Assembly (NCBI RefSeq): GCF_029867415.1
Contig: NC_081183.1
Span: forward strand, 61,950,336 to 62,014,335
Direction: 5' to 3'
DNA: 64,000 nt
Source: Vicia villosa
Lineage: Eukaryota > Streptophyta > Magnoliopsida > Fabales > Fabaceae
The notes below the pieces were generated by a model. That model did no database searches. It saw only the letters and a list, made by a program, of their open reading frames with translations, and was not told the DNA's origin. Positions 11,252-22,523 of the stretch are shown piece by piece (the first letter of the stretch is position 1; every line of letters begins with the position of its first letter). Both the position numbers and the translations under genes were made by a program.

Positions 11252-12878
11252 TTTATGTTGAGAATAAATATATGTATATGCCATGATGTTGTGCTAATAT
11301 TGATTCTCTATGAGTAGTTGGATAGCATTAATTCTAATAATTAATTGTTTGATGTGGAAAGTGTGTGTTCATGTATAATTGAAAAAAATGAGAATTAACA
11401 TGAGATAGTATGGTTACTAGTGTTAATTGGATTGTGTGAATCATAATTGATTAATTGACCTCTCATATGTGAATGATGTGTGTGTGTTGTGAATGTTGTG
11501 TACAATTGGTGGATAATTCATAAAGTTGAATTATTGTGATATGCGGAAAGTTAAGATGGTAGAGATGATCTTAATTGCATATATTTGTGATATTGTACAT
11601 ACATTCATATCATAGTGTGCCTTGAAACACAGGTGGATTTGCTTTGAAACACAAGCGGGCTTGAATTCTAGAGTGAATCGGAAGCCGTAAACTATATGTT
11701 TACAATTGGTGGACTTTGGTCTTGTCCGGATCGGAAGTGTGGCTTAGATTCTAGAGATATGAATTGGAGGCCGGTGAAACTTAGAATTTCACATTGGTAC
11801 CACATGCATAGTGTCACATGTTTCATTGAGTCACATTAGAGTTATGTGATAGTTGATTATGTGCATTATGTTGATGTAATAAGTGTACGAGTGAACAATT
11901 GATTATGTGCATTGATGACGTAATGCTATGTGTATGAGTTTGGTAATTGATTATGTACACTTGGTGTTGTAGCGATATTTGTATTAGTTGATAATTTAGA
12001 ATGAGTGATGTTTGAATACATGCAATTATGTGATTATGTGATCGTTATGTGTGCATGAGATGTGATAATTAAATTTGGTGATGATGGACACATGATTTTG
12101 GTGATATATGTGAATGTGTGATAATGATGGTTCGTGTGCATATTTGAAAACATAGCATGGAATCAATTTGAGTATTATATTAATGAACTTGGTTGTATAC
12201 TTGAATATGTGAAATATATTTGATAGTATGACTTATATGGTTATATAAGGTGTGACGAATTCCTTTAATTGTTGATTTAATCATTGTGCTTTATTATACT
12301 TTCTTCATAATGATTCGAATTCGCACCCTTCTGTTTTAATGTTGCTCTCGTTTGGCGACATGCAGGTTCTGGAGTTTAGTAGCCGCGTGTGACCTAGCCA
12401 GAGGTTCTTCCTTGGTTATTGGAGATTAGGTAGTGAGTCGATGCTCTGGTCATGTAACACTGGGTAGACTAGGTGTATTGAACTCATGTTATATTTGCGT
12501 ATGTATTATGCTATGACTTGTGAACTTATTTATCATTTACATGTCATTTTGAGAGGCTTATAAGCCAAACCTTTTGATTATACTTTACGTTGAATTGAGA
12601 CTATTAGTCGATGTATGATCATGGTATGGGACATGAATCATTTTAAATCACATGAGTATCATATATTTCCGCTGTGAATGCATATCCAGGTTAAATTGTG
12701 ATTTGATTTTGAGTGTTATTAAAATGACCAGGAGTATTGTGCTGTGTAGATAAATGCTGTCAGTTTTTTTAGGTTTCTAGTTCTTCTAAAATCATCAATG
12801 TGACGCCCTTTTGAATTATATGCATGTTATTCTCTGATTATATGTTAAATATTTTGGGGTATAAATAAGGGTGTTACA
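11252..12878 (+). repeat. Tandem duplication copy, chimeric LTR segment of 1627 bp
   Basis: This segment repeats almost exactly at 12879 onward. Its first part, to about 12323, is host-LTR sequence. From about 12346 to 12878 it instead matches the 3' end of the nested solo LTR (10719-11251), including CTCTCGTTTGG and GAGTTTAGTAGCCGCG. The switch lies within 22 identical bases at 12324-12345. This is the product expected from one unequal homologous crossover between the solo LTR 3' end and the host LTR 3' end. TTTAT at 12879-12883 is the duplicated target site. Confidence 0.88.
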
Positions 12879-14518
12879 TTTATGTTGAGAATAAATATAT
12901 GTATATGCCATGATGTTGTGCTAATATTGATTCTCTATGAGTAGTTGGATAGCATTAATTCTAATAATTAATTGTTTGATGTGGAAAGTGTGTGTTCATG
13001 TATAATTGAAAAAAATGAGAATTAACATGAGATAGTATGGTTACTAGTGTTAATTGGATTGTGTGAATCATAATTGATTAATTGACCTCTCATATGTGAA
13101 TGATGTGTGTGTGTGTTGTGAATGTTGTGTACAATTGGTGGATAATTCATAGAGTTGAATTATTGTGATATGCGGAAAGTTAAGATGGTAGAGATGATCT
13201 TAATTGCATATATTTGTGATATTGTACATACATTCATATCATAGTGTGCCTTGAAACACAGGTGGATTTGCTTTGAAACACAAGCGGGCTTGAATTCTAG
13301 AGTGAATCGGAAGCCGTAAACTATATGTTTACAATTGGTGGACTTTGGTCTTGTCCGGATCGGAAGTGTGGCTTAGATTCTAGAGATATGAATTGGAGGC
13401 CGGTGAAACTTAGAATTTCACATTGGTACCACATGCATAGTGTCACATGTTTCATTGAGTCACATTAGAGTTATGTGATAGTTGATTATGTGCATTATGT
13501 TGATGTAATAAGTGTACGAGTGAACAATTGATTATGTGCATTGATGACGTAATGCTATGTGTATGAGTTTGGTAATTGATTATGTACACTTGGTGTTGTA
13601 GCGATATTTGTATTAGTTGATAATTGAGAATGAGTGATGTTTGAATACATGCAATTATGTGATTATGTGATCGTTATGTGTGCATGAGATGTGATAATTA
13701 AATTTGGTGATGATGGACACATGATTTTGGTGATATATGTGAATGTGTGATAATGATGGTTCGTGTGCATATTTGAAAACATAGCATGGAATCAATTTGA
13801 GTATTATATTAATGAACTTGGTTGTATACTTGAATATGTGAAATATATTTGATAGTATGACTTATATGGTTATATAAGGTGTGACGAATTCCTTTAATTG
13901 TTGATTTAATCATTGTGCTTTATTATACTTTCTTCATAATGATTCGAATTCGCACCCTTCTGTTTTAATGTTGCCATCGCTTGGCGACATGCAGGTTCTG
14001 GCGATTAGTAGTTCGTACGAGATTTAGTCGGAGAGCTTCCGAGTTTGTTTGATGATTAAGTAGCGAGTCAATGCTCTGGTCATGTAACACTGGGTAGACT
14101 AGGCGTGTTGAACTCATGTTTCATTTATTTATGTATTATGTTATGACTTGTGAATCTGTTTATTGTTTACTTGTTGTTTCTGGAGGCTTTTAAGCCAAAT
14201 ATTATGATTATGGTTTATTTTATTTTGAGATACTTATTGAGATATGATCATGGTATGGGACATGAATCATTTTATGAGATACATGAGTATTTTTAGTAAT
14301 TTCCGCTGTGAATGCATATTCTCTATGAATTGTAATTAAATGTTTAGGTGTTATTTGAAATGACCAGGTGTATTCTATATTGTGGATAAATGCTGTCGGT
14401 TTTTTTAAAGCTTTTTAGTTTTTTTTGAAAACGTCGATGTGACGCCCTTTTAAATTATATGCATGCTTATTCTCTGATTATATGCTTATTTATTTTGGGG
14501 TATAAAAGGGGTGTTACA
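12879..14518 (+). mobile_element. 3' LTR of the Tekay-like element, last part
   Basis: This copy carries the host-type 3' end (CCATCGCTTGG near 13974, GGCGATTAGTAGTTCG) and matches the 5' LTR at 2207-3470. It ends TGTTACA at 14512-14518. It is followed directly by the truncated integrase of the minus-strand Ogre, so the element inserted into that gene. The candidate target site is ATTTG at 14519-14523; its left partner has been deleted with the 5' end of the element. Confidence 0.85.
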
Positions 14519-17500
14519 ATTTGCCCCTAGAATCTGGTTGAAAAGACAAGATCTTTTTAAGCACGAGGTCGCCTTCTTGAAATTCATGAGGTCGAACCTT
14601 TTTGTTGAAGGCTTGTTTTATCCTTGCTTGGTATAACTGTCCATGGCATAGAGCAGTCATACGTTTTTCTTCGATTAAGTTCAATTGATCGTATCTTCTT
14701 TGACACCATTCAGCCTCTGATAACTTAGTCTCCATGAGGACTCTCATTGATGGGATTTCAACTTCTACGGGGAGCACAGCTTCCATGCCGTATACTAGAG
14801 AAAAAGGAGTTGCCCCTGTTGAAGTACACAATGAGGTACGGTACCCATGTAAAGCAAATGGCAGCATTTCATGCCAGTCTTTGTAAGTGACGACCATTTT
14901 CTGGACGATCTTCTTAATGTTCTTGTTAGCAGCTTCAACAGCGCCATTCATTTTTGGTTTGTAAGGAGAAGAGTTATGATGCTCAATCTTGAATTCCTCA
15001 CATAATTCTTTCATCATCTTGTTGTTCAAGTTCGAACCATTGTCAGTAATGATCTTGCTAGGAACACCATATCGGCAAATGATGTCGTTCTTGATGAACC
15101 TCACAACCACTTGTCTTATAACATTGGCGTAAGATGCTGCTTCGACCCATTTGGTGAAGTAATCAATCGCCACCAAGATGAAACGATGACCGTTTGAAGC
15201 TTTCGGTTCGATCATTCCGATCATGTCGATACCCCACATGGAGAAAGGCCATGGAGATGAGAGAACGTTGAGTAGAGTCGGTGGCACATGGATCTTATCT
15301 GCGTAGATCTGGCACTTGTGACATCTCTTCACGTGTTTATAATAGTCAGATTCCATTGTCAACCAATAGTATCCTGCTCTTAAGATCTTCTTGGACATTG
15401 CATGCCCATTTGAATGAGTTCCAAAGGACCCTTCATGCACTTCATGCATTAACATGTCTGCTTCAAGTCTATCCACGCATCTGAGCAAAACCATGTCGAA
15501 GTTTCTTTTGTATAGCACATCTCCGTTTAGGAAGAAACTGTCAGAAAGCCTCCTTAGAGTTTTCTTATCTTTGTTTGATGCCCCAAGTGGGTACTCTTGA
15601 GTTTCTAGGAAGCGTTTGATGTCGTGGAACCACGGTTTATCATCGATGACTGCTTCAGTTGCAAACACATAGGCGGGCCTTTCAAGGCGCATAATTCTGA
15701 CTTTGGGCATATCGTTCCAGTGATTGACTTTGAACATGGAAGATAGAGTAGCCAAGGCGTCTGCCATTCGATTCTGATCTCGAGGTATATGATGCAATTC
15801 AACCTTGTTGAAGAAAGTCAACAGACGTCTTGCATAACCTCTGTAAGGAATCAAACCAGGGTGGTAAGTTTCCCACTTGTCTTTGATTTGGTTGATCACA
15901 AGGGCTGAATCTCCATATATGTCTAGGATCTTGATCCTTAAGTCAATGGCTTCTTCGAGACCCATGATACAAGCTTCATATTCTGCGACGTTGTTGGTAC
16001 AATCAAATAGTAATCTGGCGGAGAATGGGATATGAGTACCCTTGGGAGTTATGATGACTGCCCCAATTCCATTGCCAAAAGCGTTTATTGCTCCATTAAA
16101 AATTAGGCCCCATCTTGATTCAGGATCAGGACCTTCTTCAGGTAATGGTTCGTCACAATCTTTCATCTTCAAGTACATGACATCTTCATCAGGAAAGTCA
16201 AACTTGAGAGATTGATATTCATTAATTGGTTGATGCACCAAATGATCGGCGAGAATGCTTCCTTTGACCGCTTTTTGAGCACGGTACTCAATGTCATACT
16301 CAGATAACAGCATTTGCCATCGGGCAATCCTTCCTATTGATGCAGGCTTTTCAAAGACATACTTGATCGGATCCATTTTGGAGATTAACCAAGTAGTATT
16401 GTTAATCATGTACTGGCGGAGACGTTTTGAAGCCCAAGCCAAAGCAGAACATGTTTTTTCGAGCATGGAGTAACGAGACTCACAATTTGTGAATTTCTTA
16501 CTCAGGTAATAGATGGCATGCTCCTTCTTACGAGTTTCATCTTGTTGTCCAAGCATACAACCAATGGATTCTTCTAACACAGTAAGGTACTTGATTAGTG
16601 GTCTTCCTTCAACTGGAGTAATCAATATTGGTGGTTCTAACAGGTATTCCTTGATACTGTCGAACGCTTTCTGGTAATCTTCAGTCCATACCACCCCTTG
16701 ATCTTTGCGGAGAAGCTTGAAAATTGGCCCACAAGTAGCAGTCATTTGAGAGATAAATCTGGAGATATAGTTCAATCGTCCAAGAAATCCTCTTACTTGC
16801 TTTTCAGTTTTTGGTGTAGGCATCTCTTGAATAGCTCTGACTTTGTCGGTATCTACTTCAATACCTCTTTGGCTGACAATGAAACCCAAGAGTTTTCCAG
16901 ATCCTACCCCAAAAGTACATTTGTTAGGATTCAAGCGAAGCTGATATTTCCTTAGTCGTTGAAACAACTTCAAAAGGTATTCAATATGTTCTTCTTCTGT
17001 GCTGGACTTGGCTATCATGTCGTCCACATAAACTTCAATTTCTTTATGCATCATGTCATGAAAGAGAGTAGTCATTGCTCTTTGGTAAGTTGCGCCTGCA
17101 TTTTTTAATCCAAACGGCATCACTTTGTAGCAAAAGGTACCCCATGGGGTGATGAAAGATGTCTTCTCCATATCTTCAGGAGCCATTTTGATTTGATTAT
17201 AACTGGAGAACCCGTCCATAAAGGAAAAGACGTTGAACTTAGCGGTGTTATAAACCAGCATGTCGATATGTGGTAATGGAAAGTCATCTTTTGGACTGGC
17301 CTTGTTCAAGTCACGGTAGTCAACACACATTCTGACTTTTCCATCTTTCTTTGGAACTGGCACTATGTTGGCCAACCATTGAGGATACTCGGAGGTGACA
17401 AGGAAACCTGCATCGAGTTGCTTTTGAACTTCCACTTTGATCTTGTTAGCCATATCAGGGTGAGTCCTTCGCAACTTCTGCTTAACTGGCGGACATTCTG

Positions 17501-17819
17501 GCTTCAATGGCAAGTAATGCTGAACAATATTGGTATCCAATCCAGGCATGTCTTGGTAGGACCAGGCAAACACGTCAACATATTCTTTGAGAAGGTCTGT
17601 CAACTTACTCTTGATATCAGCATCAAGCAGCGATCCAATGGTCACTTCTTTTTTGTCTTCTTCAGAACCCAAATTGATCTTTTCTAAAGGCTCTTTGTGA
17701 GGCAGAATGGCTCTTTCCTCGTGCTTAAGTAATCGAGAGATCTCGTCCGGGAACTCAAAGTTGGGAGAGGGCATAGGGTTATTGCATTCAATGGGTTTAT
17801 CAATAGTAAATCTGCACAT
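14514..17819 (-). CDS. pol: Ogre reverse transcriptase-RNase H-integrase, truncated at C-terminus
   Basis: An uninterrupted frame of 1101 codons. Reverse transcriptase spans about residues 150-330, with YVDD at 264-267. RNase H spans about 565-690; its usual first catalytic Asp (FDGA) is Asn575 here (FNGA), so activity is doubtful. Integrase has an HHCC finger (HEVHEGSFGTH near 790, CHKC near 832) and a DD35E core with Asp865, Asp926 and Glu962. The last residues (DLVLKKILSFQPDSRGKL) stop where the Tekay-like LTR begins; the stop codon (14514-14516) is supplied by the LTR, so the integrase tail is missing. The frame likely joins gag-pro by splicing; the bases CATATGTGCAG at its start could be the acceptor. 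No stop or frameshift occurs here, unlike gag-pro. Confidence 0.9.
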   Translation of the reverse strand: MCRFTIDKPIECNNPMPSPNFEFPDEISRLLKHEERAILPHKEPLEKINLGSEEDKKEVTIGSLLDADIKSKLTDLLKEYVDVFAWSYQDMPGLDTNIVQHYLPLKPECPPVKQKLRRTHPDMANKIKVEVQKQLDAGFLVTSEYPQWLANIVPVPKKDGKVRMCVDYRDLNKASPKDDFPLPHIDMLVYNTAKFNVFSFMDGFSSYNQIKMAPEDMEKTSFITPWGTFCYKVMPFGLKNAGATYQRAMTTLFHDMMHKEIEVYVDDMIAKSSTEEEHIEYLLKLFQRLRKYQLRLNPNKCTFGVGSGKLLGFIVSQRGIEVDTDKVRAIQEMPTPKTEKQVRGFLGRLNYISRFISQMTATCGPIFKLLRKDQGVVWTEDYQKAFDSIKEYLLEPPILITPVEGRPLIKYLTVLEESIGCMLGQQDETRKKEHAIYYLSKKFTNCESRYSMLEKTCSALAWASKRLRQYMINNTTWLISKMDPIKYVFEKPASIGRIARWQMLLSEYDIEYRAQKAVKGSILADHLVHQPINEYQSLKFDFPDEDVMYLKMKDCDEPLPEEGPDPESRWGLIFNGAINAFGNGIGAVIITPKGTHIPFSARLLFDCTNNVAEYEACIMGLEEAIDLRIKILDIYGDSALVINQIKDKWETYHPGLIPYRGYARRLLTFFNKVELHHIPRDQNRMADALATLSSMFKVNHWNDMPKVRIMRLERPAYVFATEAVIDDKPWFHDIKRFLETQEYPLGASNKDKKTLRRLSDSFFLNGDVLYKRNFDMVLLRCVDRLEADMLMHEVHEGSFGTHSNGHAMSKKILRAGYYWLTMESDYYKHVKRCHKCQIYADKIHVPPTLLNVLSSPWPFSMWGIDMIGMIEPKASNGHRFILVAIDYFTKWVEAASYANVIRQVVVRFIKNDIICRYGVPSKIITDNGSNLNNKMMKELCEEFKIEHHNSSPYKPKMNGAVEAANKNIKKIVQKMVVTYKDWHEMLPFALHGYRTSLCTSTGATPFSLVYGMEAVLPVEVEIPSMRVLMETKLSEAEWCQRRYDQLNLIEEKRMTALCHGQLYQARIKQAFNKKVRPHEFQEGDLVLKKILSFQPDSRGKL

Positions 17820-18157
17820 ATGATTTATATTTATTTCAGAAAATTTATGAATGCAAGAGTGTATGCAGATTTTTTTTGGAAAGTATTTTTTTGGGGTTTT
17901 TTAGGATTACCATTTCCAGAAAAAAGCAAAAAATAAAACACATAGTGTAGGGAATTCAAAATGACACTTTATTTATGATTCATTTTTGAAACAAAGCCCT
18001 AAACACAAACTCATTTGTCTTGGGCAGAACAAAGAGGGAAACTTTTAAAATAAAGCCCTATACACAAATTTATTTGGGCGGAACATTTAAAAGCAAAGCC
18101 CTATAAAACATCTCTCTGCTTTGGGCCAGGCAAGAGGTCAAAATAACAGCGAGGTGG
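17820..18157 (-). other. Putative Ogre intron between protease and RT frames
   Basis: On the minus strand the protease frame finally ends with a TAA at 18158-18160. An AT-rich, non-coding stretch then runs to the RT frame, ending in a pyrimidine-poor region before ATGTGCAG near 17807-17820. Ogre elements are known to carry a spliced intron between protease and RT. I cannot fix the donor; the acceptor could be the CAG at about 17812-17814, which would leave the first few residues of the 1101-codon frame untranslated. Confidence 0.5.
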
Positions 18158-20209
18158 TTACTTTGAGCGGCGAACAACATTCGGAACATCGACAGCTTTC
18201 CAATAGCAACGAACTCCTCTGTGTATTATGTATTCAGGAAAATTCTCCTCAGAGTTATCTTCAGTATTGACATTGACCGCTGGTCGAGCAGGATTTGAAG
18301 GTCCTGGTTTGTCAACCTTGTTCTTTGTAGAGTTGAAACAGTCTTCTTCTATTTCTTAAAGAGCATAAGATGAATCACAATCTTCAGAATTTTCAGGATG
18401 TACTTCCCAATCTTCAGGATGAAGAGACTCATTGTCAGAGACACTTTCCAAGTCAACTACGGGGCCATCTTCCCCTTCATCTTCAAAAATGGCATTTATG
18501 TGATAATAACCATCTTCAGGGTTACCAATCTTGGTAGATGCGTTGAAGTTGAAATTTTCAGTAATTTCAGGCTGCTGAGAAAATTGAGAGGGCTAATAAA
18601 CCTCTTCTGGTTGACTATCATATTCAAAAGAATTTCCCCATCCAGTTGGTTGGATATCTTCAATCGCAATCTTTGAACTTTCAGGTGCAGTATATTTCAC
18701 CATATAATCATATTTGCCACTTGGTTGTCCCAAGGTGTCCCAAATTTCTGCAGGAATAGGCTCAGTTTCTTTATTATTTGTTTTGGCTTTGCCTCTGGGT
18801 TTCTCTGAAGGAGGATAGAACGGTGCATATGGTTCTTCCTAAGATATGTATCCTGAGTCATTGAGATAACATTTCCATTCTTCTTCAGGATCAGGTAGAC
18901 CTTCTTCGATACATTCTTCGATAAGGACATTTACCTCTTGAGGAATCGGGTTAAGGAACCCTCCACTAATGAATGTTTCTTTGATCGGACGAAGGGTTTC
19001 ATCCTCCTTGGTGCAGTTTGAGAACATCGGTGAACATCCGAGTCCTGCTCTGGTTTCATTCTTGGTAGGGATCACAACTTGCCCCCAACCAGTGGTAGTT
19101 CCATCTTTCACTACTTTCACTGCCTCTTTGTATGAAGAGATTGATGCTTTCTTTTTTGAAGATTCGTCTTCTAAAGAGAGACCTTGGAACTGCGTTCCTT
19201 CCACATTATCAGCACTAATGAAAGAGAAATTTGATAAATGGCTCACCATCAAGGCTTGTTCTCCGCTTATTGTTACCAATTTTCCATTTGTTACAAATTT
19301 TAACTTTTGATGGAGCGTAGAAGTTACTGCCCCTGCTTCATGGATCCATGGTCGTCCTAACAGACAGCTATAAGCAGCTTGAATGTCCATGACCTGGAAG
19401 GTGATTTGAAATGTATGTGGACCAATTGTATTGGGAAGGTTGACTTTGCCGATAATAGATTTTCGCGATCCATCAAATGCTTTGACTACTACACCACTGA
19501 ACTTCATAGGCATTCCTTGGTAAGATAAACGAGCAAGAGTCGTCTTTGGCATCACATTTAAGGAAGATCCAGTGTCTACCAACACGTTAGACAAAGAGTC
19601 TGACTGACAGTTCATAGAAATGTGCAGAGCAAGATTGTGATTTCTGCCCTCCTCTGGGAGTTCTTCATCACATAAGCTTAAATTGTTGCAAGCTGTTATG
19701 TTGGCTATTATCCCATCAAAATGGTCAACTGTCACATCATGATCCACAAAAGCTTGATCCAAGACTCTCATCAGGGCTTCCCTATGGGCTTCTGAATTCA
19801 ACAGCAATGAAAGTATTGAGATCTTTGAAGGAGTCTGCATAAGCTGATCCACGATCTTGTATTCACTTCTTTTGATAAGCTTCAAAATTTCATCAAAGTC
19901 AGGATTGACATTGGTTCCACTGGATTGGCCAATATCAGTGTTTGTATTACTGACAGGAGTTTCCTCAGGATTCCCCACTGGTGTATTGACAGGATTTTGT
20001 CCGGTTGCACGAGCAATAGGCTGCTTTGGAGGTGGTGGAGTGTACACACGTCTGCTTCTTGTTACTCGACTCGCATCGGCGATATTCACGAAAGATGAAA
20101 GAGTAGGTAAAGGAACTTCTTGTCCATTCTTTATAATTATTGCATTGTAGTTGTATGGAACGGCCTTGTCAGAGTCATAAGGAACAGGTCCAGGTAGACA
20201 AATGATCAA
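18158..20209 (-). pseudogene. pro: Ogre aspartic protease region, broken
   Basis: The open part (20209-18839, 456 codons) contains the aspartic protease motif VLVDTGSSLNV with Asp212, followed by a retropepsin fold ending in SCLLGRPWIHEAGAV. The first in-frame stop is TAG at 18839-18841. The same frame then continues with family-like, acidic sequence past TAG at 18593-18595 and TAA at 18356-18358 to a TAA at 18158-18160 that is probably the natural end. At least two of the three premature stops sit where one C-to-T change in a Gln codon would explain them (inference). The region upstream, to gag, is also frameshifted. The product would process the polyprotein; this copy cannot. Confidence 0.82.
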
Positions 20210-22293
20210 AGGAGCAATAGGAACCTTTGGCTTGTTGTAGGTAACTTCTATCGCTCAGGCATGTTGAAATGAGGAACGATGACGTTAACTTTAGGCATTT
20301 CCGAGATATATCTGAGACTAAAAGCTCATGCGAATAACATCCTATCATGTTAACTTCATCTTCATTCCTATTTCAATAGATCTGAATAGTACCATTATCT
20401 AGCAAGACTTGAAGATCTCTTCTCACAATCGAACATCCATGAGAATCTACACAACATATGCTACAGGAACCGTAGTGATGCTGGCGAAAATTCTGCCCTT
20501 GATAGAGAGTAGCGTGCATTTGTACCAAATTTGCTCTTGAGAAATTGATATCATAGATTCGGTATTGGCCAAGACATCCATACACCATGTTTACAACCTG
20601 CCCTCCATGACTGGACAGCGGATTTGCTTGCACATTTGGATTCAAATTTCTGAAAGAGAGGAGATTAGATCTAACCAACCTCTGAACTTCATATTTCAAA
20701 GCTATCAAATGCTCAAGATCATGGCCAGGTGCTCCTTGATGATAATGGCGTGAGACCTCAGCTTTGTACCACCATGGGAGTTTCTCAGGTACTCGTGGCG
20801 GTGCTTTTAGTTTGAACAAGACCTCTTTCAATCAAAGCAGGGTACAAATCTGTGTAAGTCATTGGAATCGGATCGAACTTTGGAGCTCTTTGCACACGAT
20901 TCTGATTGCTGTTAAACTGTTGAGCCTGTTGTCGAGGCTGTTGTTGTTGAAACTGCGGGGTAAATCCCGGATTCGGTGCTGTATTAACGGCTGGCGCGAT
21001 AGAAGCAACCTGTTGTTGACGATTGACGTTTCCTCTTGGCCTCCCTTGGGATACCATGTCAACACTTTGTTCTTTCTTCTTTGGGAAACCACTTCCGAAC
21101 TTTTTGGGTCTGCTTGAAGATCCACCTTCTTTAGTTAGACGTCCGGTTCAGACTCCTTCTTCTAGACGCATCCCCATATTTACCATCTCGGTGAAATCAC
21201 TTGGAGCACTAGCAATCATGCGTTCACAATAAAACGGGCCAAGAGTATTCAAGAAGATCTTTGTCATCTCTTTCTCTTTTAACGGTGGATTAATCTGAGC
21301 AGCAGTTTCTCTCCATCGTTAGGCATATTCTTTGAAAGCTTCATGATCTTTCTGAGCCATGGATCGGAGCTAATCTCTGTCTGGAGCCATATCCGAATTG
21401 TATTTGTATTGTCGGACAAAGGCCTCGCCTAAGTCATTGAAAGTCCGAATATTAGTGTTATCCAAACCTGTGTACCACTTCAGTGCGGCACCAGTCAAAC
21501 TGTCTTGAAAGTAATGGATGAGCAACTGATGATTATCTGCATAAGTAGACATCTTCCTGGCATACATTACGAGATGGCTTTGTGGACAAGAACTACCTTT
21601 GTACTTCTCAAAGTCTGGGACCTTGAATTTAGCTGGTATTTGTACACTGGGAACCAAACATAGCTCCTGGGCATTCTTTCCAAACAAATCTTTTCCCCGA
21701 ATAGCTTTGACTTCCAGTTGAATCTTGTTGGATTGTTCTTGGAGATCTCCCATGAGGTTACGTTGATTTGTGCTATCACCTTGATCATGATAAATCTCAT
21801 TGTCTCCGTAAGGAACAGTGTGAACCATATGAGTAGCAACCGTCATAGTGGGTTGAGAGAGTGCCATAGTGATTTGGGAAAAAGTTACCCCCTGACTTGG
21901 AGTGAACAATGAACTTTGTGCAACAGGCGCTTCAGTTGTGGATGTTGGAATCCCAGAAACATTATGGCGGAAACCTGTACCGAAGCTGAAAGGCGTGCCC
22001 CAACCTTCTGGCATGGAGAAAGATGGAATGCTGAATGCAACTGTAGAAACTGGAGTAGTGACCTCAGATGTCACTGTTGCTTGACTGTTGGGTGGTGGCT
22101 GCTGATTCTGTGCGGCCATTAAGGAGTCAACCAGAGTAGTGAGACTTTCCAACTTTTCCTGAAGGGTGGTCACTGTACCGCGGAGCTCAATATTCTCTTG
22201 TTTAGAACTTTCCATCATTCTTCTTTTGCTTGAACGAGTATTGTATCTGTGATCTGATTGCGAGCGCGGTCGAGAAACTTTGAGACGCGACAA
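20210..22293 (-). pseudogene. gag: Ogre gag, broken by stops and frameshifts
   Basis: The frame holds a Gag core (PDFEKYKGSSCPQSHLVMY, LIHYFQDSLTGAALKWY). No ATG opens the conserved start: residues resembling HRYNTRSSKRRM lie before the first ATG at 22218, and the same motif precedes the matching Met in the other element's Gag at 56081. In-frame stops are TAG at 21370-21372, TAA at 21319-21321 and TGA at 21148-21150; each is one C-to-T step from a Gln or Arg codon. A one-base frameshift lies near 20815 and a second shift between 20373 and 20209. The zinc-knuckle-like site near 20720 has lost both Cys (SRHYHQGAPGH). The gene is dead. Confidence 0.85.
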
Positions 22294-22523
22294 CTTGACG
22301 ATCTAATGGAGAAAGATCCAAAAGATGAGACTCTATACAACAGACTCGATATGCAGATGTATGCAAAAAAAATTTTTTTTTTATTTTTCCAAATATTTTA
22401 AAGATTATTTCCTTGCAAACATTTGTACACAAACTATTCTTTTATTGAAATAATGGGAAATGTTACAACATTGGAGCATAGCTCCTTACAGAAGCAAATG
22501 ATAAATACAAAAACTAAACAATC
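22294..22523 (-). other. Spacer between Ogre ORF1 and gag
   Basis: This non-coding spacer of about 230 bases separates ORF1 from gag on the minus strand. It is AT-rich with long A/T runs near 22365-22395. No promoter or splice site is clear. Confidence 0.5.
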
